A stretch of 64,000 nt of DNA from Agrypnia vestita (taxonomy: Eukaryota > Arthropoda > Insecta > Trichoptera > Phryganeidae): positions 54,177-118,176 of the forward strand of contig JADDOH010008084.1 in assembly GCA_016648135.1 (NCBI GenBank), read 5' to 3'. Each line of letters opens with the position of its first letter. Within the stretch, counting starts at the first letter, position 1. Below are positions 34,178 through 47,500 of this stretch, piece by piece. The notes under the pieces are model-generated. The model did no database searches and had not been told where the DNA came from. It saw only the letters and a program-made list of their open reading frames with translations. Both the position numbers and the translations under genes were made by a program.

Positions 34178-37100
34178 ATGTCGTTTCAAGACTGCAGTGT
34201 GGAGTTCCACGGATCGCCTCAGGGAGTCCTCTATACCGGACAGGAGATCACCGGTGTCATTCACATAAAGCAAGACGAACCCAAAGAAATTAAAGGTATG
34301 GTAAAATATTACTACATTTCTAGTTTGAGGTATCTGGAGCACACTTGACAGATGTCTTGATATTTCTTATAGAAACTTTACGTGTACAAACATAAGTAGA
34401 GTCCGTTCACTTTAGGAAAGCCACTCACTTAGTTTCTCAACCTTAAATAAGCATGGGTAGAAATACTGTAAAAAAACTCATTCCGCTGAACTCATTCCGC
34501 CCCGCGTGACTACCAGTGTGATACTGATATGGCCAATGGGGTAGCTTTAAAAAAGGACTAATTTTTTTTTTAATAGAGTTGCGAACACGGATTTCGTGTC
34601 GTATCAATATTCTTACCATTTAAAAATTAAGCTAATCGCTTGTGCTATGAAAATAGGACTAACTTGCTTGTCTGGAGTGAGATTCGAACCTGCGACCACG
34701 AGGCGAGAGTCCTAACCACAAGACCAACAAGCTAATGCAAGTAACTTTCATAAAGTAAACGGACCCTACGTCCCATCTATTTTATGTTGCGGTAATAAGA
34801 ATCTTGTCATCAAGAGTTTATGGGGGGGGGGTTAACTTTAGTTTTAATGTGACAAATGTCGTTTTATATGATTCTTTAACTTATTTCAAATCGTTACACT
34901 CCGCACTCTGAAGTAGCGTTCCACCGAGTAGATATTATTACCCAAGTAATTTTATTAAGCATTGTAATAGTTAATTTAATAAATAAATGGCGATTGTTTC
35001 GTTTGATCCGCCACTGTAAACCAAGATGAATTGGAGACGTATTATTTTTTGCAGGGTTATATTACACAGTGACTGGTAAAACAAAAAGTCAATGGTCGGT
35101 CACCCATGGGTCTGGTAAAAATCGTAAAACTACTACTTATTATGGATTGGACATTAATTTGGATACAGGCAACGTGAATCTCTTGGGAGGATATCCGATG
35201 CAGAGCAGTAATATCCATCCTTTATTTTTTATTTTATATTATTATTTCTTGCACATGTGTTATTTATGATTCTACTAGCTGAGAAAATGAAATATATGAA
35301 AAAATAATGATAAATGACAGGAATCATCTGGTGAAAAATAATATTGCGCACTCATGCAATAGTCGAGATATAGATCTTTGTTCCTTTCTCCCATAGTAAT
35401 TTTCGAGCTACTTAGTTACTTCGAATTATTTGTCATTATGTATGTTAGGTTAGGTCCCTTATAAATATACGTATCTAGTAAACAAAATGAAATTTCCAAA
35501 ATAAAATTATAGTTATGGAGCTCCATTTTCAGACAACTGCGCGGCAGCCCATGCCACGGCCGTAGGGGACCAAAACATTCCGTCGCCCGCTTCGATTTAG
35601 TGGACCACACTCTTTTCACTTTCCTGAGTATTTGTGATATTTTCCGACATCTTTTGATCGATCTCTCTTACATGAATCTGTCTATAACGGTAGTGTTGGT
35701 AAATTTCATAAGATGACGTTCAAAGCTCCAGCCAAATTGGCCAATATCTACAAGCCACCACGCCATACTCGGTAAATCCCTATTCGTCTTGAATTCTGCA
35801 GGGAATTTGGAGCTTTCCTGTTTATTCCTGTTAATCTCTAATCCTTGAGGAAAATAAAGCGTGGTGTCTGATAAAAATTGTTTTTGGACTATTACGTTTT
35901 ACAAAATTCACAAGTAAAGTACACCTATTGAAAATTGTGAATACTTTAAAGTTCAAGGATACAGATAAGATTGTATTTTCTTATCAGTTGTATATTACCT
36001 TTTATAGATAGATTCGTGACTTCCGTGATTATTTTTCTCAAACTTTCTCTGCGGACCGCAGTTAGAATAGCTGGTAGCTTTTTCGATCTGGTCAGTCGAT
36101 TGCTTTGTTCTCTTCTTCTTTGGTATTCCACCAACCTTTCCAATCACTGCCAGCCTCGCGAGATTATCATCTTCTCTGAGGGCGACGTGTTTGTCGATCG
36201 TCGACCATGTATCTCAAATCCTTAGGTATTCCAAAATCACATCAATGACTTGTTGTCGCACTACATTTCAAAGACGTCAATATTACAAAATGATACACGA
36301 GAAAATTTTCCATTTCGTAGGAAAAAATTTGTCTTTTGTTTTTAATTTATTTTTCCAAGTTATAATGAGCCTTAATATGTTGCTTTTTGCCATCTCAATT
36401 TTTCACTTGATTTCAGCTTTACAGCCACCATTTCCAGTTATACCTACCCGAGATAAATTAAGTCTTTCACGATCTCGAAACCATATTGCGCACTGTGCAT
36501 AGTAACACCATAGAATAACACAATCCTCTACATTAAGAATAATAATACTTGTTTAGAATAAAAATTATTTTTTATTGTCATAATGAAATAAAAATTGTGT
36601 ATCTACATTTTGTGCAGCGTTTGTATTAATAGTATCAATTTTTAGATCGTAACGTGATCATCGAAGCTGGCCATAGTACATTTAATTTCTCCTTTACTCT
36701 TCCATCTGGGTTACCTTCATCCTTTCAAGGATCGCATGGCAAGACAACATATAAAATGAATTTGACTGCGGAGAGGAATTGGAAATTAGACAAAACTAAA
36801 AAATTTCCCTTCACAGTCATCTGCCCCGTTGATCTTAATCTTAACCAGGAGAATCGTGTAAGTGTTCAATTTTTTTTACAGATATATATTTAAATAGACA
36901 TTCATTTAACAATGTAAATAAAACTTCATACACAGACACTATTAGACGCATACAGAGGTATTAATTGTTCGCATGACCTATGAGTTGTGACCATTAAATT
37001 TTGTGGTTTTCAATTGCGCGAATGAGATATGGAAAAAGAATTGCGATACTTGAATGGTGATGTTGTCGATTGCGCGAATGAAATATAGGCAATGTCTTGT

Positions 37101-40100
37101 GACAAGTGAATTGTCGGGTTATAATTATGTGCGTGTAACATGGCCAGCTATATTTTAAGTCTATGTATTCTGGGACTCACAATGCTATGAATTTTTAATA
37201 TGTTTTCTTTTTACCTGAGTCCAATTAATTGTTGAACTTTTTTAATTCAGGTGCCGATCAACCATGTGGTGTCTAAAACTTTTTCACTTTGTTGCTCTGA
37301 CAGAGGAACTTTAAGCATGACTATCGACCTTCCTATGACAGGGTTCGCACCCGGACAGCTGCTTCCCATCAAATGTCTCGTAAAAAATGAAAGTCTGGTG
37401 TTTATTAAAAGTGTTGTTTTCTGGCTTGAAAATGTATGTATTAATTTCAAAATATATTCGATTATAAAAATATTAAATTTTCTTTACAAATTAGAAAAAA
37501 TGATACGTACAGCAACGCACACCATGCTGTGCGTTGAACAATTTTTTATTTATCTCGATGTATGTGTTAAATTTGCAAAATGTCTTTTTTTATAGAGGGT
37601 TACGTATTTTTCTTCGTATCCGACGAATAACAGGATTAAAGAAAAAAAAACAAAGGCAGAATTCACTGGACACCAAGTTGAAAAAGACAGTGAATCACTG
37701 CTAGAAGTGGTGCTGAGTCTACCCGCTATTCCTGCATCTCGTCCAATCGACAGAGTTATAACGATAGAGTATTTTGTAAAGGTACATACATAACATTTAA
37801 TATTATCTAATAACAATAAATTGATGAAACAATTTAATATAATGTTATCGTAATTATGAAGCGTTTATTCTTTAAAATAGTTCTTATGATTTCACGGTCA
37901 TTCAGAACCATCTGGTTTGAGTTCTCTGGGATATTCTGACGTATTTTTACGACGATTCTATCAGGGCTGATGTGTTGTCATGAATGTTGATATTGCTGTG
38001 CTGAAGTATTAGCTTGCAATACTCTGTCGAAAGCTGGGAGTATCGTTTTCAGTGTTTTGCTATGTACTGACTAACGTTTACCATACTGTGTTGTATTTGT
38101 TTGTTCATTGTATTCGTTTGTTTCATGTATTGTCGGTTCACTTTGCAGCATCTTCGACAAGATCGGTTTCGAAGCGTCCGATACCATGAAGATTTCAGTT
38201 TGAGACTGAAATCAATCAATCAATCGATCAATCTCTATTGGTATTCACCGGGTGCTTATAAATCTCCCGTGCGTCTTTGGCAAGACATGCATGGTGACTC
38301 TTGGGCTTCCCTAAAATATTCAGCTCGAATACAAAGTGATGACCGGTATCCACACCAAATTGCTTAGCCATCGCTGATTTGCCTTGATGGCCAAGTTTGC
38401 GTGCCCGTTTGTGCTCGTCATTCCATTTGGATATAATACGCGCTTTCTGTTTTACGTACCCCTTGTAGTCTTGACAGTCGACTCTATAAACATTGTTTTC
38501 TGGGGCTCTCGCTCTTTCGCTGATCTCAACAGGTACTTTAGTTAAGGGCGATTGTTACGAATACCTCATGACATCTCGCTCCTTCAGAGTTCTGGCAATT
38601 CTGTCGGTAACTTTCTGAACAAAAGGCGTTGCTTTTGACGTCAGCTTCTATATATTTACCGGGGCGATCAAAATTTATTCTTATGAAATGCTGCATTTGA
38701 CGCATTTGGTTTCCATTGTCGCTGAGTATTCTCATTTCGTCTTGTAGATATTTGTCTTGACAGATCCGTTTTGCTCTTGTCGCTAAAGTTTTCACTCGAC
38801 CTCTCCTCTGAGCTGAATTTAAATGCAGGTAACGGTTTATAGGGGTTGGCTCTGTGTCCGAAGATTCCAGTCCTTGCTTTTTTTACCTTAATTAATATAA
38901 ATAAAAGGTGGAAGGTTGTTCTCTACCTAAATTTTGAATAGAAATCCTTCGTATATTTTCGTAATATTTAATTTTAAAGATTTTGTTGAAGTTTTTTGTC
39001 TATAGTGTTTTGAGTGAAAGTCTCTGAAAGGCCTACGAAAACGTAGAGAAAACATTGGCTTGATAACCATATTCAAAATATTAAACGGCTACACTGATGT
39101 GCCTTCGTTACTGGGAAAATAAATTTTCATTTCCCTTCCGGTAGACTCAGAAATAATGAAGTGGTGTTCCTTAGCCACCAATAACTAATTATGGATTCCA
39201 TGCTCCTATACCACGGTTGTGTTGTTTTATAAACTCCTGACAGGATCTGGATTTCTTCAGTTTAAGTCCGTCTAGATTCAAACAATCGCTGATTAGATAG
39301 TCCAGATCCTGTCTTCATATTGTTACCTACTACTTTTCATTTGTCCATGCTGTTGTTTTAAATTGCTATAACCATAAATCTGATGTGTTTTATGTTGTTC
39401 ATGTTATGTATTATGTTTTATTGGACAATTTCCGTTTATTTCAATGAATAAAATAAAACATTCAAATTTTTTGTACGTATATACATATATTAGTTTTATT
39501 CATTACGATTTTTTCTGGCTTGTTCGGCAGTCAAAAAACATGATGTTCGTTTTCAGGTAAAAGCGGTTGTAGCAGGTATGCACTTCAACTTGAAGACTAA
39601 GGTTCCCGTTAATATTGGAACCATTCCCGTGTACACGCAAAACTTTGCTGATCCTTCCACAGTGCCTCAATTCGAACCGCAGCATCTAGGCGTTCGAGCT
39701 TCAGCCTTCTATCCTTCCTGTCCAGATCTCTCCCAGGCTCCACGTCCTAATATCCCCGGGTTCGTGACTCCAGGTTCGAAATTTCCCCCGCTGCCAAATT
39801 CCCAGCTTCCCTCGTACAGGAGTCTGCATCTCTTGCCAACTCCGACTGCCCCACCGCTGCGCCCAGATGATTTAGGTAAGATTCTAACGCAAAACCAACT
39901 AATTTAGCTTACAAATATCGGGTAGATGTATAGAGGTATTGGGTATGCGATGCCTCAGAAGGAATTTAAAGAGAAGGACAAACCATCTACATAATATATG
40001 TCGGACACATTCGTCCACCTATCTTTAATACTTCTCAGGGGTTGAGAGTAACAGTGATGATTAGGATCAGAATCGCCGTGGCAAAAGCAGTAACTAACAT

Positions 40101-40461
40101 AAATTAGTAAAATATTTTTAATTCGGAAGTTAAGAACGGAATTTTACATTGCTTAATTTTGTCCTTTTATAATAAAATTCGATTTTTGAATATTGTTTGT
40201 ATTTTTTGCATGCTTTTATTCAGCTTAACGTTCTGTCTGCCGTACATTTTGATCCACTTCCTGTCTCTGAAATTTGTCAAAGAGCCGTGTTTCGCATGAT
40301 AGTACTAATGCAAATACGATATTGCAGGTTTGCCAACGTACGAAGAAGCTAAAATGATGGCTAAGACGACAAAGGAAAGTACTGAAGATGGTGATCGTGG
40401 GGCGGACCATTCTCCCGGCAATTCTGTTCCACAGGATACAACAGCGAAATCCAGCCCATGA
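34178..40461 (+). CDS. Gene C: alpha-arrestin (ARRDC-like), 7 exons, 434 aa
   Basis: Exons: 34178-34295, 35055-35207, 36646-36857, 37251-37433, 37596-37781, 39557-39875, 40328-40461 (TGA). Intron phases and the lengths of exons 1-5 match the other copies. The arrestin N and C folds are complete (FSFTLP, GFAPGQ, NIGTIPV all present). The tail has LPSY (368-371) and LPTY (392-395). Exon 6 is the shortest of the four: compared with D it lacks exactly 48 nt (16 codons), and the missing piece in D lies between two AATTCCC repeats, the mark of a slippage or microhomology deletion. Exon 7 reads KMMAK where B and D have QRMAK. Intron 1 holds a 368-bp TIR element with a nested SINE. Introns 2 and 5 hold retroelement relics also present in the siblings. 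Confidence 0.88.
34399..34766. mobile_element. TIR element with TA target duplication, gene C intron 1
   Basis: The ends are GAGTCCGTTCACTTTA and, on the other strand, GGGTCCGTTTACTTTA, matching at 19 of the first 22 bases. TA flanks both sides (34397-34398, 34767-34768). Genes B and D have the uninterrupted site (CATAAATAAGAACGT). The TA duplication suggests a Tc1/mariner-type MITE. The right half is a SINE. Confidence 0.8.
34562..34733 (-). mobile_element. tRNA-derived SINE nested in the TIR element
   Basis: Minus strand: AGCTTGTTGGTCTTGTGGTT head, B-box-like GGTTCGAATCT, and an A-tail seen as a T run from 34562. Same family as 22820-22993. Confidence 0.75.
35540..35640 (-). mobile_element. 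RTE-type relic, gene C intron 2 (partial)
   Basis: AAACATTCCGTCGCCCGCTT and TTTAGTGGACCACACTCTT match the inner end of the gene A relic near 5135-5180. The 3' terminal part seen in A, B and D is missing. Confidence 0.45.
37877..38935 (-). mobile_element. Penelope-like element relic, gene C intron 5
   Basis: The minus strand shows endonuclease and linker fragments (RPGKYIEADVK, SYRQNCQNSEGARCHE in shifted frames) and the same 3' terminal region as in B and D. Frameshifted throughout. Confidence 0.7.
39028..39465. other. Private insertion in gene C intron 5
   Basis: About 430 bp absent from the same place in B and D. Contains a perfect 13-bp inverted repeat, GACAGGATCTGGA (39239-39251) and its complement (39301-39313). 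Identity unknown. Confidence 0.5.
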
Positions 40462-43254
40462 ATATGAATTCCTATAAGGATCAGCTTAGATATTAAGAAA
40501 ATGTATTCATGCCTTACCTCAAATACCGCCAATCATTTTTGGTAACTACCTCAACAAGCATGATTTGAATGCTAAAATACTCATCGTTATTTATGTTCTG
40601 TAACGTGATTTGTGTTCTCACTATATAATATAGGATGTTGCTTTTAGAGATATGGAATTTTAAAATGAAATTATTCATCGTATATTATATCAATTTATTT
40701 TACTGATATAAAGTCATTTCATTTTTTTTTTACTTAATTCGTTGATGTACTTTATAGAATGTAACAGAACTAGTAAATAACATTATTTAAACCTTGAAAT
40801 TGTATGAACCAGAGTATGTATAAGATCATATCATACATAATGATAATCCAACTGTAAGATGTAGGAGTCAATTATGTGAAAATACATAATTGTATGGTAA
40901 AATTTCTCCTTTTTTTCATGCTTATACTAGCTTCACCTGTTTGTCTGTCTGTCTGTCTTATATGGGAAATTTGTTAATAATGGCCCTTGTTTGAAGAAGA
41001 TAGATGGCACCAGTTTTTTACAGAAGTAGTTTTGTACGCTGAGTAATATTAAAACAAAAAAGTTATATGTATGTATCGAGAAAATTATAGTAGGTACTTG
41101 AAAAAAAAATTTTTTGAACAAGCTTATATTAAAAAAAAAAGTATAAAAAAGTAAAAAATAAATTTTCGGACAGCAAATTTTGCTTTACACTCCAAATAAC
41201 CAACCGCCTAGGCGGTTTCCCTCCATCTATATCAATATCGTAAGCGCCCATCTTTTACTTGGAATGTGAAGCACAAATTTTTTGTTCGAAAATTTTTATG
41301 TTTACTTCCTAGTATTCTTTTTTAATATAACCGCGTTTAAAAAAATATATTTTTCATTTGAAGATTACTTTATTTGCAATTTGGAACCGATTGTTTCTGG
41401 AAGGTTTTTTTTGTTTAAATTAACATGTACTAAAGTGAATGAATTTATAAAATTTGATGTAAAATTGTTTAATGACAGTCAAATAATTAATAAAAGATAA
41501 GTCGAAAATATTTTAAAAAAACGCATGTTATTGGGACAATTTAGGCAGGAATCAACATGTGAAGTAGGTATTACGGACTAACTCTGTTACACCCGTTATA
41601 TTATAAGGATATAAGATACTTCATCGATCGACCAACGTTTTACAGAATTTGTAAAAAAATATTTAAAAAAATGCTATCTTAGAGGTAGCTCTTCTCAATA
41701 ACTGTTGATATTTTTCACAAGGTGATCACAATATTTACTATTCGTAATTTAGAAACGTGATTAAAAACCATTTTCCACTATCATATACAAGTGCCGTTTT
41801 GGTATTATATACCATAATACAATTAGTAGATACATAAGAAAAATATACTTAACGAAAAATTAAATTTTGATTAACCTTTTGTAGCCACAATTAATTTGGC
41901 TTGTAACTGAAGTCAAGATTCTAAATGTTTGTATAATTTACTATAATTTTTTAAAATTCATGATGTCACAAATGGTAATAATGAAAAATATGGGTCCTTA
42001 TGTATGTATTTTGTTGTGGAATTTTTTGACGTTTTAAAAGTCAATTTTATATAAATTGGGGTATTTTGATTTTAGAATCTAAACATTATACGGCATATTA
42101 CTTTAAGAAGTATTTACCTTAACATAAATTATATTGTTGTGCGTGTATTTTTGCTATGTTTACATTAGGCACCGGTTATTGTGGTCATCATTATCCGCCA
42201 TACAGAAGATTAGATATTCAAACGCAGGGCATTGCTTTATCGGAAGTCATCAGTTGCACTAGATGTCGGAAGACGTAATTAGTTTTGTTATTCAAAGTAG
42301 AGATAGTGGACTCACTTCTTACCTTCGTAAACACTCTAAATTCAGTGGCTATTTTAATGATTATTAATGTGTTTGACATATTTTTTGTTCTTTGTATGAA
42401 CAAACAGTTAAACAATGATATATTCGTAATACTTTTTATTAAAAATATTCGTATACATTGTGTGTGTGTATCGTAGTTTTTAGAATGTGATCCCAATAAC
42501 CGGCGACCATTAGTATATTTCTAAAATATTATATTTATATACGTATAACAAGCTGACCCGACAGACGTCGTTCTGTCAAACAGTCCAATAGCTTTTGTTA
42601 ATTCAAGCAGACCCGATTACCTACTTAAGAAATCGCGTCTCGATTTATATATAATATATATCTGTAGGACATCAGTTAAAATATACACTTAGATTTTTAA
42701 TGTATTTTTACCAAATAATGAAATAAGTTATAATATCTAATGTTTAAAAGATGTTTACCGTACATTTGATGATTATTGATTCAATATATTAGATTTTCCT
42801 TTAATCAAAATGATATTACTTTTTTATAATATTTCGTATTTTTAATAATGTTTTATTTACATCTAGGTACTTAGTTCTTTTAACGATATAATTGAAATGA
42901 GTGATAGAAGATTGATTAAAAAGTATAAAAATATTTTATTTCAATTAATGGATTATGTTAATGTAACTAATATTTACGCTTACCTCTTTTAAAAGAAAAC
43001 TTAATATCGTCGTAAAGGGGGAAAATGTCAACATGCCAACAAATAATTTTCTAAATAAACATTGAAAATGGTGTCAAAAATATATTGGTAATTGCTGTAT
43101 ATTTGTGTGCTATTATGTATTATTGAAAAAATATAATAATATTATAACCATTTTATTTATATACTCATCATCAAGAAAAAGATATATAAAACATGACAAC
43201 TTAACATATTATATATTTATTAAATTTTCAAGGAAACATAAAATGTTATTATTT
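40462..43254. other. Gene-free spacer after gene C, first part
   Basis: AT-rich; matches the spacer after gene D (56469-58880) in order, including a GTTTGTCTGTCTGTCTGTCT tract (40939 and 56959). No gene seen. Confidence 0.6.
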
Positions 43255-43735
43255 AATGGAGATTAGAATAATTCAATGAGGTATTTTAATACATAAATAA
43301 TAAATGTGTTCCAACGGTGAGAAAGGTATTATAGGTCACAGTTAAACCTTATAATTAGTTAAATATACAAAAATATTCTACAAGATTTATACGTATACGA
43401 TATTTTTAAATACTAATTTTGTATAGAAAAAGTGTGCTTATTGAAAGTTATTAAAAACATCTGTGCTTTATTTAATGTGACTTTTAAATTAATTAAAAGT
43501 AAGTATATGAATGACATTGTGTACCTACTCTTTTGTGTATTTAAAGCTATAAGAATGTTATATTTTTAATATCTCATGTCGTCACTTCTACAAATGATGA
43601 ACAAAGTAAAAATAATTATGTACACCAGCTTATGTGTTATAAAAGGTAAAATGCATTTTTTTTATTCCCAAATCTTTGAATGGAGTTTTCTCTTCCCTGC
43701 CTTCCTGTCTCTTGAAGTGGGGAACGAATAGAACT
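43255..43735. repeat. Array leader block, partial copy after gene C
   Basis: Same truncated form as 27400-27900, with the same GGCGCCGGTTATTGT junction. The two joints probably derive from one event copied by unit duplication. Confidence 0.55.
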
Positions 43736-43953
43736 AGAATGGAATGATAGGCGCCGGTTATTGTACTCAATGTTTATTAGAATCCATTGTATTTCAAAAT
43801 TCAAACACAGCGATTGCGTTATCTCTGACTCTGCTTACTTTCGTGACTATTTATACTTAAATCAGTGGCAATTTTTAATGAAACTATTATTAAATGCGTT
43901 TGGTATAGTTTTCGTTCTAAACCGCTTGTTAATTTCTTCAACGATCTTTAGAC

Positions 43954-44448
43954 TCAAGAGTTTGTTTGTGCAGGAATTTCCTCTTGTGATGCTGAATTCC
44001 AGCTATCTCTCCATCGCTTCGGGGGTCTCTCTGGTGGACGCTGTCTATCTGGTACGCCATACAGAGGTATGTATGATAATCTTGTTGTACTCATTCTCTG
44101 TACGTGTTGGTACCAGTATCGTCGACGCTGTCGCCCCCATCTGACCACAACTTGAACCTCGCATATCTTCCGGATTGCTGTATTGCTCACGCGATCATGC
44201 AGAGTATTCCCAGCAAAAGCACGCAAACTCATTTCAGTTTTTCTTAGCATGCTCTTTGTCTTGACAGTGTCCGCCCTCGCTTCAATACCATATGTGAGGA
44301 TAGGTCGCATACAGGTGTTATAAATGCGTACCTTGCTGTCTGTTCTCACATCTTTATTCCTCCATGCAACATCTCTCAGGCAGCCTGCCACTACTGCAGC
44401 CTTACCCACCTGAGGCCTATAAGTGTTAACATATTCGCAAATTCTCAA
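43954..44448 (-). pseudogene. Non-LTR reverse transcriptase C-terminal fragment
   Basis: An open minus-strand frame of 164 codons contains CMRPILTYGIEARAD, KTEMSLRAFAGNTLHD, RRYWYQHVQRM and PPKRWRDSW, the thumb and C-terminal part of an RTE/L2-like LINE protein. 5' end missing. It is the longer relative of 12118-12375. Confidence 0.8.
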
Positions 44449-44550
44449 TCGATCGTATTTATCTGATAATATAAATACGAAATAATTTAGAATGTGACCA
44501 CAATAACCGACGTCCTCTACTTCATTCCTAAACTACTATATTTACCTATA

Positions 44551-45079
44551 TACAGGGTGTACCAGAGCTAGAAGCAGAAACTTGGCCGGTAAATTCCTGA
44601 CTATGTTATGAGTCTAAAATGTTCAAGCAACCATGACCTAATATCAATAGTTATGGAGATATGCAATATCAAAGTTTGCATTTTTTTTCAATATTTCTGA
44701 TTTATTTTTTGCAAAAAGTTGAACTATCATTACAGTAACTTATATCGATTATTAAAAATTCATTTGCTTCAATACAACTTAAATAAAATGAGAAAAACCT
44801 TGTAAAAAATGACTTTTTTCAATTCTTGCGAGGTTTTTATCATTTAGTCGACTTGTATTAAAGCGAATGAAATTTTCATAATCAACATAAGATACTGAAA
44901 TGACAGTTAAACTTTTTGCAAAAAATAAGTAAGAAATATTAAAAAAAAATGAAAACTTTGATATTGCATATCTCCATAACTATTGATATAAGTCCATGGT
45001 TGCTTGAACACTTTAGACTCCTAACATAGTCAGGAATCTACCTGCCAAGTTTCTGCTGCTAGCTCTGGTACACCCTGTA
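44551..45079. mobile_element. 529-bp foldback element, palindromic along its whole length
   Basis: It begins TACAGGGTGTACCAGAGCTA and ends with the complement. The two halves of about 260 bp align from the ends to the centre near 44815 with scattered mismatches. It lies in a TA site (44549-44550, 45080-45081). The A-B spacer has the empty site near 12420 (TTATATATAATTT). Confidence 0.9.
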
Positions 45080-46044
45080 TAATTTATACATAGGCAGAGT
45101 CCTTTGTAGCGGTCTAATTAATCAGTACAATACAAAAATACACTATATTTTTTATGTATTTTTGTCAAATGAATTACAACAATATTTCAAGGAAGATTAA
45201 CGTCAAGGTACTTATTTAATGTTTATTGATTCAAAATATTATGTTTTTCCTTTAGTCATAACGTTTTTGTTATGATCTACTATCATGTTTCTCACATTTC
45301 TAATCAAACGTTATTTAAATTATTTCTTAAGTTATGACTTACATCAGTACATTTTGGTATATTTTATTTCTTTAGACTATAAAAATATTTGAATTCCCTT
45401 TTTCTGTATATAATTAAAGTTAATCAATATTGACGGGTACCCCACTTAAACTGTAAATTAATTAAGTGTTTAAAAATGAAGGTTTTTTCATAACAATATC
45501 TTAAATATAAAACAATTATATTATTAATAACTGCTGTGTCCTTATAAACGTGCTATTTTATATATTATTGAAAATTATACTGTGCTTTTATAATCATTAT
45601 AATTATATATTTGTTAAGATAAAATGTAAAACATTGTAAAATATGTAAGTTTACAAAAAAATATTAAATTTTCAAGGGAATTGAAAATATTGTTAATTAA
45701 GGGTTGACACCACCTTGAGTATCAAAAATATATTTAAATAAAAAAAAATAGTATAATTTTTACGGCATAAATTAGTTACAATTTTTCATTAACATATTAT
45801 TATAAACATTTTAAAACGGCGGCGTGATGTGCTGTCCCAAAAAGATCATCCTCAGGAGAAAAGCATGTAACCAGGGTTTGAGTGAAATGTAAAAGTTAAT
45901 TATTTTCTTGTCCAATTATGTAATCCCCATGATGAAGATTATAAAAAAAATATGCAAATGACATCGGTTGGTATTTATTTTTCCTAAAAAATATATTTTT
46001 TTATAAATTTATGAAAAGCAAACGCCGCATTTTAACAAATAAAT

Positions 46045-46725
46045 CAAAGGGAGTTCCGAGAAAAACTTTCACCTATCACACTCTCAATGCACAAGTCGAA
46101 TGTTTTGTTAACCTCTGTCACATTCGATTAAGGTTGCTTTTTTTAAATTTTTGAATGAGTGTGACTTCAAGTTATTTATAGAACCTAAAAAGTATACTTT
46201 CTGAAAATGTTTCCCTGGTGGAAAGGTGGTACAACCCCTTAAGGATAAATTTTTCATGAGGTATTTAAATACACCAATAAAAAATGTGTTCCAAAGGTGA
46301 GTTTTTATAGGTTACAGTTAAACCTATTATTATTTAAATTTATTATAATATTCTAGAAATTTGTTCCAGGAATATTTACCAAAAAATACTATACATAAAA
46401 GATACTTTTAAATAATAATTATGAATAGAACAAATCTGCTTTTTAAAAGTTATTCAAAAAAGATCTGCTATATTTAATGTGATTTTGAGATAAATTATTG
46501 CCATTGATCAAGTGAATGTGTAGTTTTTTGTATTAAAAGCTATACGTTGTTTATTTCTTTTACTATCTCGTGTTATCGTTTAGGAGAAATTGCAGTTCTC
46601 CTACAAACCATGAACAATTACAAAATTTGTTAAAACACTTGCTATTATAAAAGTTTAAATTCCTATTTTTTTTATTTTCAAATCCTTGAATCGAGTTTCC
46701 TATTCCGTCTTCCCGTCTCTAGAAG
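46045..46725. repeat. Array leader block, copy 4
   Basis: Relative of 1-870 upstream of gene D, with a shortened 3' end at CCCGTCTCTAGAAGT. Confidence 0.55.
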
Positions 46726-46919
46726 TACAAATTTTACAAATACAAATAGAATTAAAAATCGTTAAATAAATTGCCAAAAACAACGTTTGCCACCTGATTC
46801 CCTATAAAATAAAATCAATACTCGTGAATATTTCGTTATTAGTTATTTCTTCGTATCATATATATTATGTACTATACCCATTTTTGAAATGAAACAATTC
46901 CTATACGATTCTAAAGGCA

Positions 46920-47500
46920 TATCTGTCAAATCTCCCGCGACCGCACCTTTATTCCCGGCATAATGGCGGAGCTGCTACCGTTTTACACCGCTAGGTTCGC
47001 ATGATCGCGGGACCTAAGCGAACTGTCAAATTAGTTCGGGTTTTGCCTCATTTTTGCTGGTGTCGCAAGTTTTGTGTTATATATAATTAGATAATTTTAT
47101 GAATGAATGGCACGTGTCGTCTTAAATTATAATACATAAAAATAGTATATTTGTGTTAATTTTAGTAGAAAAACTTTCGAAACATTATATTAAAATAAAC
47201 GAGAAGCTCTGCCTGACGATTTGTTGTCTCTAAAACTAATTTCTTTATTTTTGGTAGCGGTGCATTTAATACATTGTATATTAAAATACTTTCACACTAT
47301 TTTTATTCGTAGTAGCGCTGCATTTAATACATTTTATATTAAAATACTTTCACACCATTGAACGATTTTCATACTAAAGACGACTCAATAAATCTGTAAG
47401 ATCTGTCAATGTCATGGAATTCACGAACTCGGCAGTGGCGCCATCTTAGGTTAGTTTTGCGTACATTCATCAAATTTAAAATCAGCTGAGCGTGCAGGGC
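46920..47500 (+). promoter_or_regulatory. Conserved upstream block, gene D unit
   Basis: Fourth counterpart, with an intact CACGTG at 47111-47116 and GGCGCCATCTTA near 47437. It contains a private tandem duplication (about 47248-47360). Confidence 0.35.
47248..47360. repeat. Local tandem duplication in the gene D upstream block
   Basis: TAGCGGTGCATTTAATACAT and TAGCGCTGCATTTAATACAT, each followed by ATTAAAATACTTTCACAC. Only one copy is present in the other units. Confidence 0.75.
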
